Of a stretch of DNA of 64,000 nt, positions 8,972-17,579 are shown piece by piece. How positions within the stretch are numbered: position 1 is the stretch's first letter; every line of letters starts with the position of its first letter. The position numbers and the translations under genes are program-made. The notes under the pieces were generated by a model that was given only the letters and a program-made list of their open reading frames with translations, was not told where the DNA came from and ran no database searches. This DNA is from Anaerolineales bacterium (GTDB taxonomy: Bacteria > Chloroflexota > Anaerolineae > 4572-78 > J111), in the NCBI GenBank assembly GCA_020634855.1, contig JACKAU010000003.1, positions 186,001-250,000 on the forward strand. Reading direction: 5' to 3'.

Positions 8972-10705
8972 ATGCTCAAAGCAATCCTGACAACTGAACA
9001 AGAAGATTTGCTCAAACGCGAGCGCCAATGGTTGACCGATTTGCAGGTTGTTTTAGCTCAATTAGGTGCAACCAAAGACGATCAGACTACGCTGAATCGG
9101 TCGATTCAGCAGCTTGATGAGCTGTTTCTGCTGGTCATTGTCGGCGAATTCAACGCCGGCAAGAGCGCCTTCATCAACGCCCTGCTCGGCCACAACCTGC
9201 TAAAGGAAGGCGTCACCCCGACTACCGCCGAGATCAACATCCTGCGGTTTGGCGACGCCAGCCGGGTCGAGGTCAAAGGCGCTGACCTACGAATTTTCCA
9301 CGAACCGGTCGATATCCTCAAACAAATTAATATCGTTGATACGCCCGGCACCAATGCTGTCATTCGCAAGCATCAGGAAATTACGGAGGAGTTTGTCCCG
9401 AACTCTGACCTGGTGCTGTTCATCACCTCGGCTGACCGGCCCTTCACCGAGAGCGAGCGCGCGTTTCTGGCCCAAATCAAGGAGTGGGGCAAGAAAGTGG
9501 TGCTGGTCATCAACAAGGTCGATCTCTTTCAAACCGAGGAAGAGCTAGAGCAAGTCATCGGCTTTGTCCGCGATAACGGCATGCTGCTGCTCGGCACGGC
9601 GCCCGATGTCTTTCCGGTCAGCGCCCGCCAAGCGCTGCGGGCCAAACAGGGGCAACCGGAACAGTGGGCCAACAGCCGCTTTGAACCGCTGGAGCGATAC
9701 ATTCACGACACGCTCGATGAGACGAGCCGGCTGCGGCTGAAATTTCTCAGCCCGTTGGGCGTCGGCGACCGGCTGCTGACTAAGTACGCCGGCATTATTG
9801 ACAACCGGCTGGCCCTGCTGAACGACGATTTCGATACGCTGGACAACCTGGAGCGCCAGCTTGATCTGTACCGGCAGGATATGGAGCGCGATTTTAAGTT
9901 TCGGCTGGCCGATATCGAAAATATCCTATTTGATATGGAGAATCGCGGCGACGATTACTTTGACGAAAACATGCGCATCGCCCGTATTTTTGATTTGATG
10001 AACAAAAAGCGCTTCCAGGAAGGGTTTGTCCGCGAGGTCGTGGCCGATTTACCGCAGCAGATCGAACAAAAAGTGAGCGAGTTGATCGATTGGTTGGTCA
10101 ATTCCGATCTCAAGCAGTGGCACAGTGTGATGGATTATCTCGATCAGCGCAAAAAGGAGTACGAAGATCGCATTGTGGGCGAGGTTGGGGGCAGTTTTCG
10201 CTACGACCGCGACCACTTAATCGACTCGGTTGGGCGCGAGGCCCGGACAGTAGTGGAAACGTACGATACCAGCGAGGAAGCGCGCAAGCTGGCTAACAGC
10301 GCCCAAATGGCCGTGGCGGAAACCGCTGCGGCGGAAATGGGAGCCATTGGGCTGGGGGCTTTGATCACGGCGCTGGCCACCACGGCCGCCGCCGATGTCA
10401 CCGGCATTCTGGCCGCGAGCGTCGTCGCCGCGTTGGGGTTCTTTGTTATCCCGGCCCGGCGGCAGTCGGCCAAAAAACAGATGGAAGGACGGGTCGCGGC
10501 GCTGCGTAGCCAGCTAACCGGTTCGTTGACCGCCCAATTCAACAAAGAGTTAAATCGCAGCTTAGCCCGCATCAACGACGCCGTCGCGCCCTACACCCGT
10601 TTTGTTCGGGCCGAGCGGAGCAAAATGGAAGAAACTCAAGCCGAACTCAACCAGGCAAAGGAGACGCAGGGACGTCTAAGGGCAGAGATAGAACGGCTAA
10701 TATAG
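8972..10705 (+). CDS. Bacterial dynamin-like GTPase
   Basis: A 577-residue GTPase. The G1 P-loop is GEFNAGKS (58-65), the switch I Thr is in GVTPTTAEI, G3 is DTPG and G4 is NKVD. A helical bundle follows (about 270-430) and a hydrophobic hairpin lies near residues 450-490 (paddle or membrane anchor), then a C-terminal coiled coil. This order (GTPase, stalk, membrane paddle, return helix) is that of bacterial dynamin-like/mitofusin-like proteins that remodel membrane. It is a single copy, whereas many bacteria carry tandem pairs. The next gene begins 15 nt downstream. Confidence 0.9.
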   Translation: MLKAILTTEQEDLLKRERQWLTDLQVVLAQLGATKDDQTTLNRSIQQLDELFLLVIVGEFNAGKSAFINALLGHNLLKEGVTPTTAEINILRFGDASRVEVKGADLRIFHEPVDILKQINIVDTPGTNAVIRKHQEITEEFVPNSDLVLFITSADRPFTESERAFLAQIKEWGKKVVLVINKVDLFQTEEELEQVIGFVRDNGMLLLGTAPDVFPVSARQALRAKQGQPEQWANSRFEPLERYIHDTLDETSRLRLKFLSPLGVGDRLLTKYAGIIDNRLALLNDDFDTLDNLERQLDLYRQDMERDFKFRLADIENILFDMENRGDDYFDENMRIARIFDLMNKKRFQEGFVREVVADLPQQIEQKVSELIDWLVNSDLKQWHSVMDYLDQRKKEYEDRIVGEVGGSFRYDRDHLIDSVGREARTVVETYDTSEEARKLANSAQMAVAETAAAEMGAIGLGALITALATTAAADVTGILAASVVAALGFFVIPARRQSAKKQMEGRVAALRSQLTGSLTAQFNKELNRSLARINDAVAPYTRFVRAERSKMEETQAELNQAKETQGRLRAEIERLI

Positions 10706-10720
10706 AACTAGACCAAGCTT

Positions 10721-11599
10721 ATGAACAACAAAACCCTTCTTCTAACCGGAGCCAGTGGCTATTTAGGCCAACATTTAGCCGTTCGCGCCGCAGAAAAATT
10801 CGAGCTTTATTCGGCCTTTGGTGCGAACCCGTCCGGGATCACCGCCGGTCAGCCGGTGCAACTCGACTTGGGAACACGCGCCGCCGTTCACCAGACCGTT
10901 GATCGCCTAAAACCTCAGACCATTATCCATGCCGCCGCGATCAATCCCGGCAGCGGCGACGACGCCGCGATGCAGCGCATCAACGCCGACGGATCGCGCT
11001 ACCTGGCCGAAGCAGCGGTGGCGGTCGGCGCCCGGCTGGTATTCGTCTCAACCGATGTCGTCCATAGCGGCCTTACCCCCCCTTACACGGATAACGCGCC
11101 ACCCACGCCGATTAACGATTACGGCCGTTCCAAAGCCGCCGGCGAAGCCGCTGTGGCCGAAATCGATCCAACGGCGGCTATTGTGCGCACTTCGTTGATT
11201 TATGGCCTGGAAAAAATGGATCGGGGTACAGACAGCTTTGTCAAACGCCTTGAGAGCGGCCAGACGCTCATCTTGTTCAATGACGTCATTCGCAACCCGG
11301 TCTGGGTCGAGTCGCTGGCCGAGGCGCTGCTCAAACTGGCTGAGTTAGATTTCGCCGGAATATTGAACGTGGTGGGCCGCCAGGCTCTAAGCCGGGAAGC
11401 GTTCGGGCGGCGGCTGCTGGCTTACTGGGGCATTGATACCAACAACAAGGTTCAGGCGGGGCACGCGGCGGATATCTCAGCTACCATCCCGCTCGACTTG
11501 CGGCTTACTTGCACCAAAGCCGAGCAGTTGTTGCAGATGACACTCTATGGCGTCGATGATGTGCTGGCAATGAACGGATCTAAAAACCTCAACACCTAG
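10721..11599 (+). CDS. NAD(P)-dependent sugar epimerase/reductase, RmlD-like SDR
   Basis: A 292-residue extended short-chain dehydrogenase. The nucleotide-binding motif is TGASGYLGQ near the N terminus, the active-site Ser is in FVSTDVVHSG and the catalytic pair is Tyr/Lys in DYGRSKAAGE. Its length and the VFSTD-type motif are closest to dTDP-4-dehydrorhamnose reductase (RmlD), but no other rml genes are nearby, so the substrate is open. It starts 15 nt after the dynamin gene and is probably co-transcribed. Confidence 0.82.
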   Translation: MNNKTLLLTGASGYLGQHLAVRAAEKFELYSAFGANPSGITAGQPVQLDLGTRAAVHQTVDRLKPQTIIHAAAINPGSGDDAAMQRINADGSRYLAEAAVAVGARLVFVSTDVVHSGLTPPYTDNAPPTPINDYGRSKAAGEAAVAEIDPTAAIVRTSLIYGLEKMDRGTDSFVKRLESGQTLILFNDVIRNPVWVESLAEALLKLAELDFAGILNVVGRQALSREAFGRRLLAYWGIDTNNKVQAGHAADISATIPLDLRLTCTKAEQLLQMTLYGVDDVLAMNGSKNLNT

Positions 11600-11915
11600 C
11601 CAGGTCTTAAACCCGCCATGTGACCAGTGTATCTCACAGTTTTTTTGCGTACACTAAAATATGGATCGGACATGGCCGACCTAGTCGTCGATGCGTTGAC
11701 TGGCGATGCTGCCTCATCTTAAATTCAAAGAGTTATTATAAACAAAATCAGATCATTTCATTCTGCCGCTAACAACCCAACGTCACACCACCTCAAAATT
11801 TTTCGTATCTCATTTGCCCCATTTCAATTAGCCTATTTGGAAGTCAGCTTGCTGTTGCTAGCAATCGGTTGTTTTTGAGTTGAAAGGTTAGTATAAATTA
11901 TTTTAAGGAAGGTTT
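11600..11915. other. 316-bp gap upstream of the DsbA-NhaA gene
   Basis: No open frame of note. It holds a perfect 10-bp palindrome TTGCTAGCAA near 11856-11865 and an A+T-rich leader before the next gene, with AAGGAAGG at 11905-11912. No complete sigma-70 promoter was convincing. No hairpin with a T-run was found after the upstream gene apart from a TTTTTTT stretch near 11641. Confidence 0.5.
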
Positions 11916-13787
11916 ATGATGGGAATAGAAGAGTCTAAAATATTAAACCCGCCGGTCAGCGACCGGGATCATACTCAAGGGCCGGAAACGGCTCAAATCA
12001 CCCTAGTCCAGTACGGTAATTATGAATGCCCCCACTGCCGCCGTATTCATTCTGTGATGCAAGCCCGCCAGCGGCGCTTGGGCGAGCGGCTGCGTTTTGT
12101 TTTTCGGCACTTACCTACGCCGGCCCACGCCCACTCCCAGTTAGCGGCGGAAGCGGCGGAAGCCGCGGCGGCTCAAGGCAAATTCTGGGAGATGCACGAT
12201 TATCTTTTTGAGCAGCCTTATGAAGTTCTCAATGAGGAGCATTTTGTTCAGGCGGCTGAAGCGATTGGCTTGGACGTCGAACGCTTCAAACGCGATCTAC
12301 GCGAGCACATTTATGCGGACCACGTTAAGGAAGACTTTGACAGCGGTATGCTGAGCGGCGTCAACGGCACCCCGACCTTTTTTGTCAATGGAGTCCGTCA
12401 CGATGACCCCTGGGATTTTTATTCGGTGGTCGAAGCCGCTGAGAAACCCCTGGCTGTAAAAATTCGCTCGCTGGCCCAAGATTTCACCTCGTTGGCCGCG
12501 GCCGGCAGCTTGGTGTTACTCTTCAACACCATTCTGGCTCTGGTCTGGGCCAACTCGCCCATAGGCGAGAGTTACTTTAGGTTGTGGGAGACGCAACTGG
12601 CTGTCACTCTAGGCTCGTTCACCTTCAGCGAGCACTTACTCGGCTGGGTCAACGACGGTCTGATGGTCATCTTTTTCTTTGTCGTCGGTTTGGAAATCAA
12701 ACGGGAGGTTTTGACCGGCGAATTAGCCAGCCCTAAAAAGGCCGCGCTGCCCATTGCGGGAGCGTTAGGCGGGATGATCGCGCCGGCAATTATCTACACC
12801 GCCTTTAACTATGGTGGGCCGGCGATGCCCGGCTGGGGCATTCCGATGGCGACGGACATCGCCTTTACCCTGGGGGTGTTAGCCCTGTTAGGGGCCAGAG
12901 CACCGTTACCCTTAAAGATATTTTTCGCGGCCTTGGCCATCGCCGACGATTTGGGCGCGGTGCTGGTTATTGCCCTATTTTACACCTCTGACATTTCATT
13001 TGTAGCCTTAGGCGTAGCCGCCATCTTCTTTATTATGCTCATTTTTCTCAACCGGATCAGAGTCTATTCGGCCATACCGTACGTGCTGTTGGGCATTGGT
13101 ATGTGGGCGGCCTTCGTGGTATCCGGCGTTCATCCGACTATCGCCGGCGTCTTGGTGGCGATGACGATTCCCGCCCGCAGCCCGATTAATATCCGGCCTT
13201 TGTTGGTCCAAGCGCAAAGTGTGGTCGATGATTTTGAAGTTCCGGAGGAATGGCGCGACACCATCGACAGCCGTCGCCAGGCGACCATTCAAACGCTGGA
13301 AACAATTACCAATAAAATGCAATCACCGGCTCGACGACTGGAACACCAGCTTAACAACTTGTCAATCTTTTTCATTCTACCGATTTTTGCGCTGGCCAAC
13401 GCCGGGGTTCATCTGGATTTAAGCGCCGCCTCAAATCTGGCCAGCCCGGTTAGCTTGGGGATCATTCTGGGGCTATTTATTGGTAAACCACTTGGCGTCA
13501 CATTGATTTGTTTGACTATCATTAAGCTCGGCCTGGCCGAATTACCCTCCGGCGTAACCTGGCGGCACTTCATCAGTTCCACATTTCTGGCCGGTATTGG
13601 CTTTACCATGTCATTGTTTATTGCCGGCGCTGCTTTCCCCGACAATCCCGCTTTATTGAACACCGCCAAATTGGCCATCTTCACGGCCTCAATTTTGGCC
13701 GGTCTTATCGGGTCGCTCTTAGTTTACTTGAACAGTTCGGTTCCAAAAACCACCGCTCAAGGAAAAGTTGTAGCGGCCACAAGCTAA
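11916..13787 (+). CDS. nhaA: DsbA-like thioredoxin domain fused to NhaA Na+/H+ antiporter
   Basis: A 623-residue fusion. Residues about 10-180 are a DsbA/Thioredoxin_4 domain with a CPHC active site (Cys38, Cys41) and a cis-Pro loop (GTPTFF, 151-156). Residues about 190-610 are NhaA with about 11-12 membrane helices and the ion-site aspartates Asp313 (ATDIAFTLG) and Asp344/Asp345 (IADDLGAVL). NhaA exchanges Na+ for protons across the inner membrane. There is no signal peptide, so the thioredoxin domain should face the cytoplasm. NhaA-DsbA fusions are known, mostly with other domain order as far as I recall. Two ATGs lie at 11916 and 11919; the second is better spaced from the ribosome site. 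Confidence 0.93.
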   Translation: MMGIEESKILNPPVSDRDHTQGPETAQITLVQYGNYECPHCRRIHSVMQARQRRLGERLRFVFRHLPTPAHAHSQLAAEAAEAAAAQGKFWEMHDYLFEQPYEVLNEEHFVQAAEAIGLDVERFKRDLREHIYADHVKEDFDSGMLSGVNGTPTFFVNGVRHDDPWDFYSVVEAAEKPLAVKIRSLAQDFTSLAAAGSLVLLFNTILALVWANSPIGESYFRLWETQLAVTLGSFTFSEHLLGWVNDGLMVIFFFVVGLEIKREVLTGELASPKKAALPIAGALGGMIAPAIIYTAFNYGGPAMPGWGIPMATDIAFTLGVLALLGARAPLPLKIFFAALAIADDLGAVLVIALFYTSDISFVALGVAAIFFIMLIFLNRIRVYSAIPYVLLGIGMWAAFVVSGVHPTIAGVLVAMTIPARSPINIRPLLVQAQSVVDDFEVPEEWRDTIDSRRQATIQTLETITNKMQSPARRLEHQLNNLSIFFILPIFALANAGVHLDLSAASNLASPVSLGIILGLFIGKPLGVTLICLTIIKLGLAELPSGVTWRHFISSTFLAGIGFTMSLFIAGAAFPDNPALLNTAKLAIFTASILAGLIGSLLVYLNSSVPKTTAQGKVVAATS

Positions 13788-13814
13788 ATCATTACGAAGA
13801 GGACGCTTAATTGT

Positions 13815-14339
13815 ATGGCGAAATCACTCTACATCTTTGTCGATGACTCAAACTTGGTGGGGCTATGCCGCCAAAAAAATAAAAATTTAGATTGGATCAG
13901 GCTGCGCGACTTTATTGTAGACAGCAGTGAAGGCGACGATTTAAAGGAGATGATCATCTACGTGGGGATGCCACCCATGATTGGCTCACTGACCGAAAAA
14001 CGGGAAGGCAAAGAGCGTTACGCCCACTGGCTCCGATCGCAGGGATTTTTGGTGGTGACCCACAACGGCTCACCTACGCCGCCGGACACCTTCACCGCCA
14101 ATGTCGATATCTTGATGGCGCTGAGCTGCTTTGAAATCTCCACGCGAAACCAACCGGATGTGGTGGTGTTAGTCACCAGCGACGGCGACTTTGCTCCCCT
14201 GCCGTTGTTTCTACGAAATTACGGCATCAAAACGGAACTCGCCGCCATGGAAAGCGCTGTCGGCACCTCTTTAAAGGATTCGGTCAACCAGATGATCGAC
14301 CTCGAACCGTTCATCGACAGCCTCGACGAGCTCAATTAG
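13815..14339 (+). CDS. NYN-domain (LabA/DUF88-like) putative ribonuclease
   Basis: A 174-residue PIN-like NYN domain. The acidic metal-site residues are visible in FVDDSN (about 9-12), NVDILMAL (middle) and VTSDGDF (about 117-123). Members of this family are predicted or shown RNases acting in RNA turnover. The protein has no extra domain. It follows the DsbA-NhaA gene by 27 nt and may be co-transcribed, though no functional link is evident. Confidence 0.88.
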   Translation: MAKSLYIFVDDSNLVGLCRQKNKNLDWIRLRDFIVDSSEGDDLKEMIIYVGMPPMIGSLTEKREGKERYAHWLRSQGFLVVTHNGSPTPPDTFTANVDILMALSCFEISTRNQPDVVVLVTSDGDFAPLPLFLRNYGIKTELAAMESAVGTSLKDSVNQMIDLEPFIDSLDELN

Positions 14340-14349
14340 GTTTGTCGGC

Positions 14350-14462
14350 GAGGTTTGGTTGGATGTTGGTTGGATAGTTGGGTGAATGGATAGTGGGTTT
14401 GTGTCCAGTCAACCAACCATCCAACTATCCAATCCTCCAACTCATTCATTCTCACCTATCCT
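14350..14462. repeat. Heptad-word intergenic hairpin (GTTGGAT words)
   Basis: The left arm is a series of GGTTGGA/TGGATAG words, the right arm CCAACCATCCAACTATCC-like words. TTGGATAGTTGG (14370-14381) pairs perfectly with CCAACTATCCAA (14421-14432). It begins 11 nt after the NYN stop codon and probably ends that transcript. Confidence 0.78.
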
Positions 14463-14736
14463 TTCAAAGTATGGACAACATACATCCGTTTTACACCATT
14501 TTGGGGGATGTTAACCGGCCAGTTATCTTGTAGACTAAGATGGCAATCGGTGTGACGTTTAACCCCATCGTTGAGGAGATCGATAACGCCGCCGAAAGTT
14601 GCTCATATCAGTGGTGATCTTAGAAATTAATCGGGACACGTATTGGAGCAACAAAGCTTGCTTTGTTATTCCCCGATCTAATTTGTTGATTTACAAGTGA
14701 TATGAGACGAAAAACCGAGGAGGTGGGGCACAATCA
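14463..14736. other. Gap before the five-helix membrane gene, with GGAGCAACAAAG palindrome
   Basis: No gene seen. GGAGCAACAAAG (14645-14656), CTTG, and CTTTGTTATTCC (14661-14672) form a hairpin related to the element after proS. A strong ribosome site, GAGGAGG, lies at about 14717-14723 ahead of the next start. Confidence 0.55.
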
Positions 14737-15402
14737 ATGAGTATTACCACGTACTTTTATTACGTTTGGCAGGTCATTACCAATGCCTTGTGGTTCAATC
14801 CAAAAGTGGTGGAGATAGTTGAAGCCTATCCCAATACATTTTGGATCACGTTAGGGGTGGCTATCTTGGGCGGGATATCACTGCTGCTGGGCCAGAGCAT
14901 CATCCTGTTCATCAACCGAGTCCGACCGGGCCGCTTTGTGGTCAGTCTACTGCTGAACGGTATTTTGTACACCTTAAGCTTGGTGGTCTGGGCTGCCTCG
15001 ATTTGGCTGATCGGCGACATCCTGCTGAACAACATTGATATCGATTTTAGCACCGCCTTGCGCATCATGTTTGTTACCGCCGCGCCGATGACGCTAGGCT
15101 TTCTGGTGTTGATGCCTTACCTGGGTACACCCATCTCCAAAGTTCTTCACGTGTGGAGTTTGCTACTGACTATTGGGGTGGTCAGGTTCCAATATCACGT
15201 TGGCCTGACCACCAGTCTGATTATTGTGGGTTTAGGTTGGTTGTTGATTCTGCTGATGACGTTTACCATCGGTCGGCCGGTGGTTTATGCCCGCAATGCT
15301 GTCTGGCACCGCATTGTAGGCTCCCCAATGGATGCTAAACCGGAGGATATTCTGCTGACCTTTTCAGACACACAAGGGGGGAAGGCGGTGAAGCGTGATT
15401 GA
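14737..15402 (+). CDS. Integral membrane protein, about five to six helices, YIP1-like
   Basis: A 221-residue hydrophobic protein with helices near residues 33-58, 66-96, 107-128, 135-152 and 157-182, and a charged C-terminal tail. The overall look resembles YIP1-type domains, but no diagnostic motif was seen, so the family is uncertain. GAGGAGG is well placed upstream. Its last 8 nt overlap the next gene, pointing to translational coupling with the hydrolase-like protein. Confidence 0.72.
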   Translation: MSITTYFYYVWQVITNALWFNPKVVEIVEAYPNTFWITLGVAILGGISLLLGQSIILFINRVRPGRFVVSLLLNGILYTLSLVVWAASIWLIGDILLNNIDIDFSTALRIMFVTAAPMTLGFLVLMPYLGTPISKVLHVWSLLLTIGVVRFQYHVGLTTSLIIVGLGWLLILLMTFTIGRPVVYARNAVWHRIVGSPMDAKPEDILLTFSDTQGGKAVKRD

Positions 15403-16411
15403 ACTGCTCATCATTGGGGCCGTAGCGCTGTTGGTCATCGCCGCGATAACTGCTCCGCTGGAATCGTTGGGCTGGTGGGCCGGCTGGTTTGGCGAGGATG
15501 TGAACGATGGTGACCCTGTTCATCTTTTTTCTCAAACGGCGCTACAGACCGACGAAGCCGGGAAAAATTACATTGTCTATTTGTCCGGCATTGGAGCCTT
15601 AACCGGCAGCTCGATTCCCAAGGAGGAGCTGCCTTTTCTTGATGCGGTGGCCGAGAAGATGCCGGGGACAGTTATTATTAAGGATGTTTTTCCCTACTCG
15701 GTAACCAATGCCGGCCTGACCGGAGAACGGGTTTTTAGCTGGGTATGGCGCAAAATTGAAGCGCAGCGAGTCATCAATCCCAATGCCGCGTCGCTGTATT
15801 TGATCGTGATCCGTAATCTATTTCAAGTCGCCGTATCGGCCGATCAACGGTACGGGCCGGTTTACAATGTGGGGGTCGCCAAAGAAATTTGGCGCAGCTT
15901 ACTGCGGCACGGCTACCACCCCGGCAGCGACACGCCGGTCACATTGATGGGCACCAGCGGCGGCGGACAGGTTTCGGCCGGCGTAGCCACCTATCTGGCG
16001 GCCATGGTCAACGCGCCGCTGCGAGCCATCTCCCTGGGCGGCGTTATTTCGGCCGACCCCGGCTTACTAAAGTTGGATCACTTGTACCATCTATACGGAA
16101 CCAAAGATAGCACCCAGGCTCTGGGTTATAAGGTCTTTCCAGGGCGCTGGAACTGGCCTTTTTCACAAAATTCACCCTGGTTTCGGGCCGAACGAGCCGG
16201 AAAAATCACCATGATCGAATTGGGGCCGTTTACCCACACCGGGGCCGACAGCCCCTTTGACCAAAACAGTAAGCTGCCGGATGGGCAGCGTCATTTCGAT
16301 AAAACGCTGGAAGTCGTCACCGAAATCGTCGGTACGTTTTATCATGTGCCGCCCCAACCCAATCAGCCGGTCAATGGGCTGCAGCATATCGGTCAAAAAG
16401 ACCAAGCTTAA
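15395..16411 (+). CDS. Membrane-anchored alpha/beta-hydrolase-like protein
   Basis: A 338-residue protein starting with GTG. An N-terminal hydrophobic helix (about 2-22) is an anchor or signal; the rest is soluble. The motif MGTSGGGQ (about residue 190) fits the G-x-S-x-G nucleophile elbow of alpha/beta hydrolases, with small hydrophobic strands before it. Candidate acid and His residues near the C terminus (THTGADSPF, QRHFDK) cannot be assigned with certainty. It overlaps the preceding membrane gene by 8 nt. A lipase-like or esterase-like role is inferred only. Confidence 0.65.
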   Translation: MIELLIIGAVALLVIAAITAPLESLGWWAGWFGEDVNDGDPVHLFSQTALQTDEAGKNYIVYLSGIGALTGSSIPKEELPFLDAVAEKMPGTVIIKDVFPYSVTNAGLTGERVFSWVWRKIEAQRVINPNAASLYLIVIRNLFQVAVSADQRYGPVYNVGVAKEIWRSLLRHGYHPGSDTPVTLMGTSGGGQVSAGVATYLAAMVNAPLRAISLGGVISADPGLLKLDHLYHLYGTKDSTQALGYKVFPGRWNWPFSQNSPWFRAERAGKITMIELGPFTHTGADSPFDQNSKLPDGQRHFDKTLEVVTEIVGTFYHVPPQPNQPVNGLQHIGQKDQA

Positions 16412-16438
16412 GTCGAGTGAGTGAAATGTTAGTTGGTC

Positions 16439-16507
16439 GGAGCGACAAAGCTGGCTTTGTCATTTACGGTAGGTCAAAGTAAACTTTGACGCTCCAAATC
16501 TTTTTAG
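16439..16507. repeat. Compound GGAGCGACAAAG-family hairpin
   Basis: GGAGCGACAAAG (16439-16450), CTGG, CTTTGTC, then GTCAAAGT, AA, ACTTTGAC (16473-16490) and GCTCC. There are two inner palindromes inside an outer pair GGAGCG/CGCTCC, followed by AAATCTTTTT. About 23 nt at the right end match the proS terminator at 8805-8828. It sits 28 nt after the hydrolase stop and is likely a terminator. Confidence 0.72.
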
Positions 16508-16524
16508 AGAGGGATTTAACCATA

Positions 16525-17325
16525 ATGGCTTCACAAAGTACAGGACAACGTATATTTGCCGTAACATCACTAATTTTGAGCGCCCTGGTGTTGCTCATAG
16601 CAGTGGGAGTTATCATCGGCGCGTGGGTGGCGCGTAGACCGGCCATCGATGCGGTGAATGGGAGCGTCCAGAGTGTCGAACAGTTTGCCCACACCGGCCA
16701 AGCGGGCATCAGCCGTTTAGACGGGCGGCTGGACGATATGCGCACGGTGGTGGACGAGGTGGGAACGGCCGCCGATCGAGCCGCTCAGAATGTGGCCGAT
16801 CAGGGCTTAATGACCACGCTGCTGCCCCCGGAAACAGAGCAGCGCCTGAGAACAGCGGCCCAACAGGTCACCGATACGCTGGCCGGCATCGCCGATATCG
16901 TGAGGGCCGTTATGGATTTGGCCGAAACGATCAACAAACTGCCGTTTGTCAGCCTGCCGGAAGTCGATCCGGAGCGCGTGTCTAACTTAGAAAATCAGAT
17001 CGAGGCGGCTCGAACCGGAGCCGAGCAGTTGCAAAGTAATATTCCCCAGTTCCGCGAGGGGGCGGCCTCATCCATTTCAACACTCTCGACCACGGCCGCC
17101 AGCGTCAATGAGCGGCTGGTCACCGCCCAGAATGACCTGGCCCAGCTCGACAGCCGGTTGGAGCAAGTCATTGCCGACGCCCATCGATTGGGGCAGCAGG
17201 TTAACACCGGGATAACCGTGAGCGCCGTTGTAGTTACCCTACTATTCGGCTGGACCGCCTATGCCATGGTGGTGCTCATTTTGCAGAGTTGGGCTAAGCT
17301 GCGTGCGTCCCAAGACCAATCTTAA
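16525..17325 (+). CDS. Two-helix membrane protein with long coiled-coil extracytoplasmic or cytosolic domain
   Basis: A 266-residue protein with a hydrophobic helix near residues 12-38, a long Ala/Gln/Glu-rich coiled-coil region (about 45-225) and a second hydrophobic helix near 231-255. The layout resembles DUF948-type or truncated chemoreceptor-like helical proteins, but there is no HAMP or signalling hairpin. The ATG at 16525 is chosen over an earlier in-frame codon because AGAGGGA lies about 11 nt upstream and the upstream part is repeat DNA. Function unknown. Confidence 0.72.
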   Translation: MASQSTGQRIFAVTSLILSALVLLIAVGVIIGAWVARRPAIDAVNGSVQSVEQFAHTGQAGISRLDGRLDDMRTVVDEVGTAADRAAQNVADQGLMTTLLPPETEQRLRTAAQQVTDTLAGIADIVRAVMDLAETINKLPFVSLPEVDPERVSNLENQIEAARTGAEQLQSNIPQFREGAASSISTLSTTAASVNERLVTAQNDLAQLDSRLEQVIADAHRLGQQVNTGITVSAVVVTLLFGWTAYAMVVLILQSWAKLRASQDQS

Positions 17326-17454
17326 TTATGAATTAGGTATCCTTCTCAATGGCCCCTAGTGCATCGTCGCCAGGCCGCACTACACACCACGCCACAGAAC
17401 ACCCCATCAAAATGGCGAAGTAATCTAATTTGCCTTACTATATACGCGGAGCCA

Positions 17455-17561
17455 GACAGTCTCAACTGGGATGATATCGACAATGAAAATTTATTTCACC
17501 CGCACCCCGTCGCTGACGCGACTCCTTTCTCCCTGAGGGAGAGGAGTTGGGGGTGAGGGGG
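17455..17561. repeat. Mosaic of GACAGTCTCAA element and CTCTCCC/GGGAGAGG element
   Basis: GACAGTCTCAACTGGGATGA at 17455 followed by TATCGACAATGAAA matches a copy at 19482 with only scattered changes. Next to it, at about 17525-17561, CTTTCTCCCTGAGGGAGAGG then GTTGGGGGTGAGGGGG is an imperfect palindrome of a type seen widely in bacterial genomes as a dispersed repeat. The rest of the 17326-17579 gap shows no gene. Confidence 0.6.
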
Positions 17562-17579
17562 ATTTTCATAGGAGAGGGC

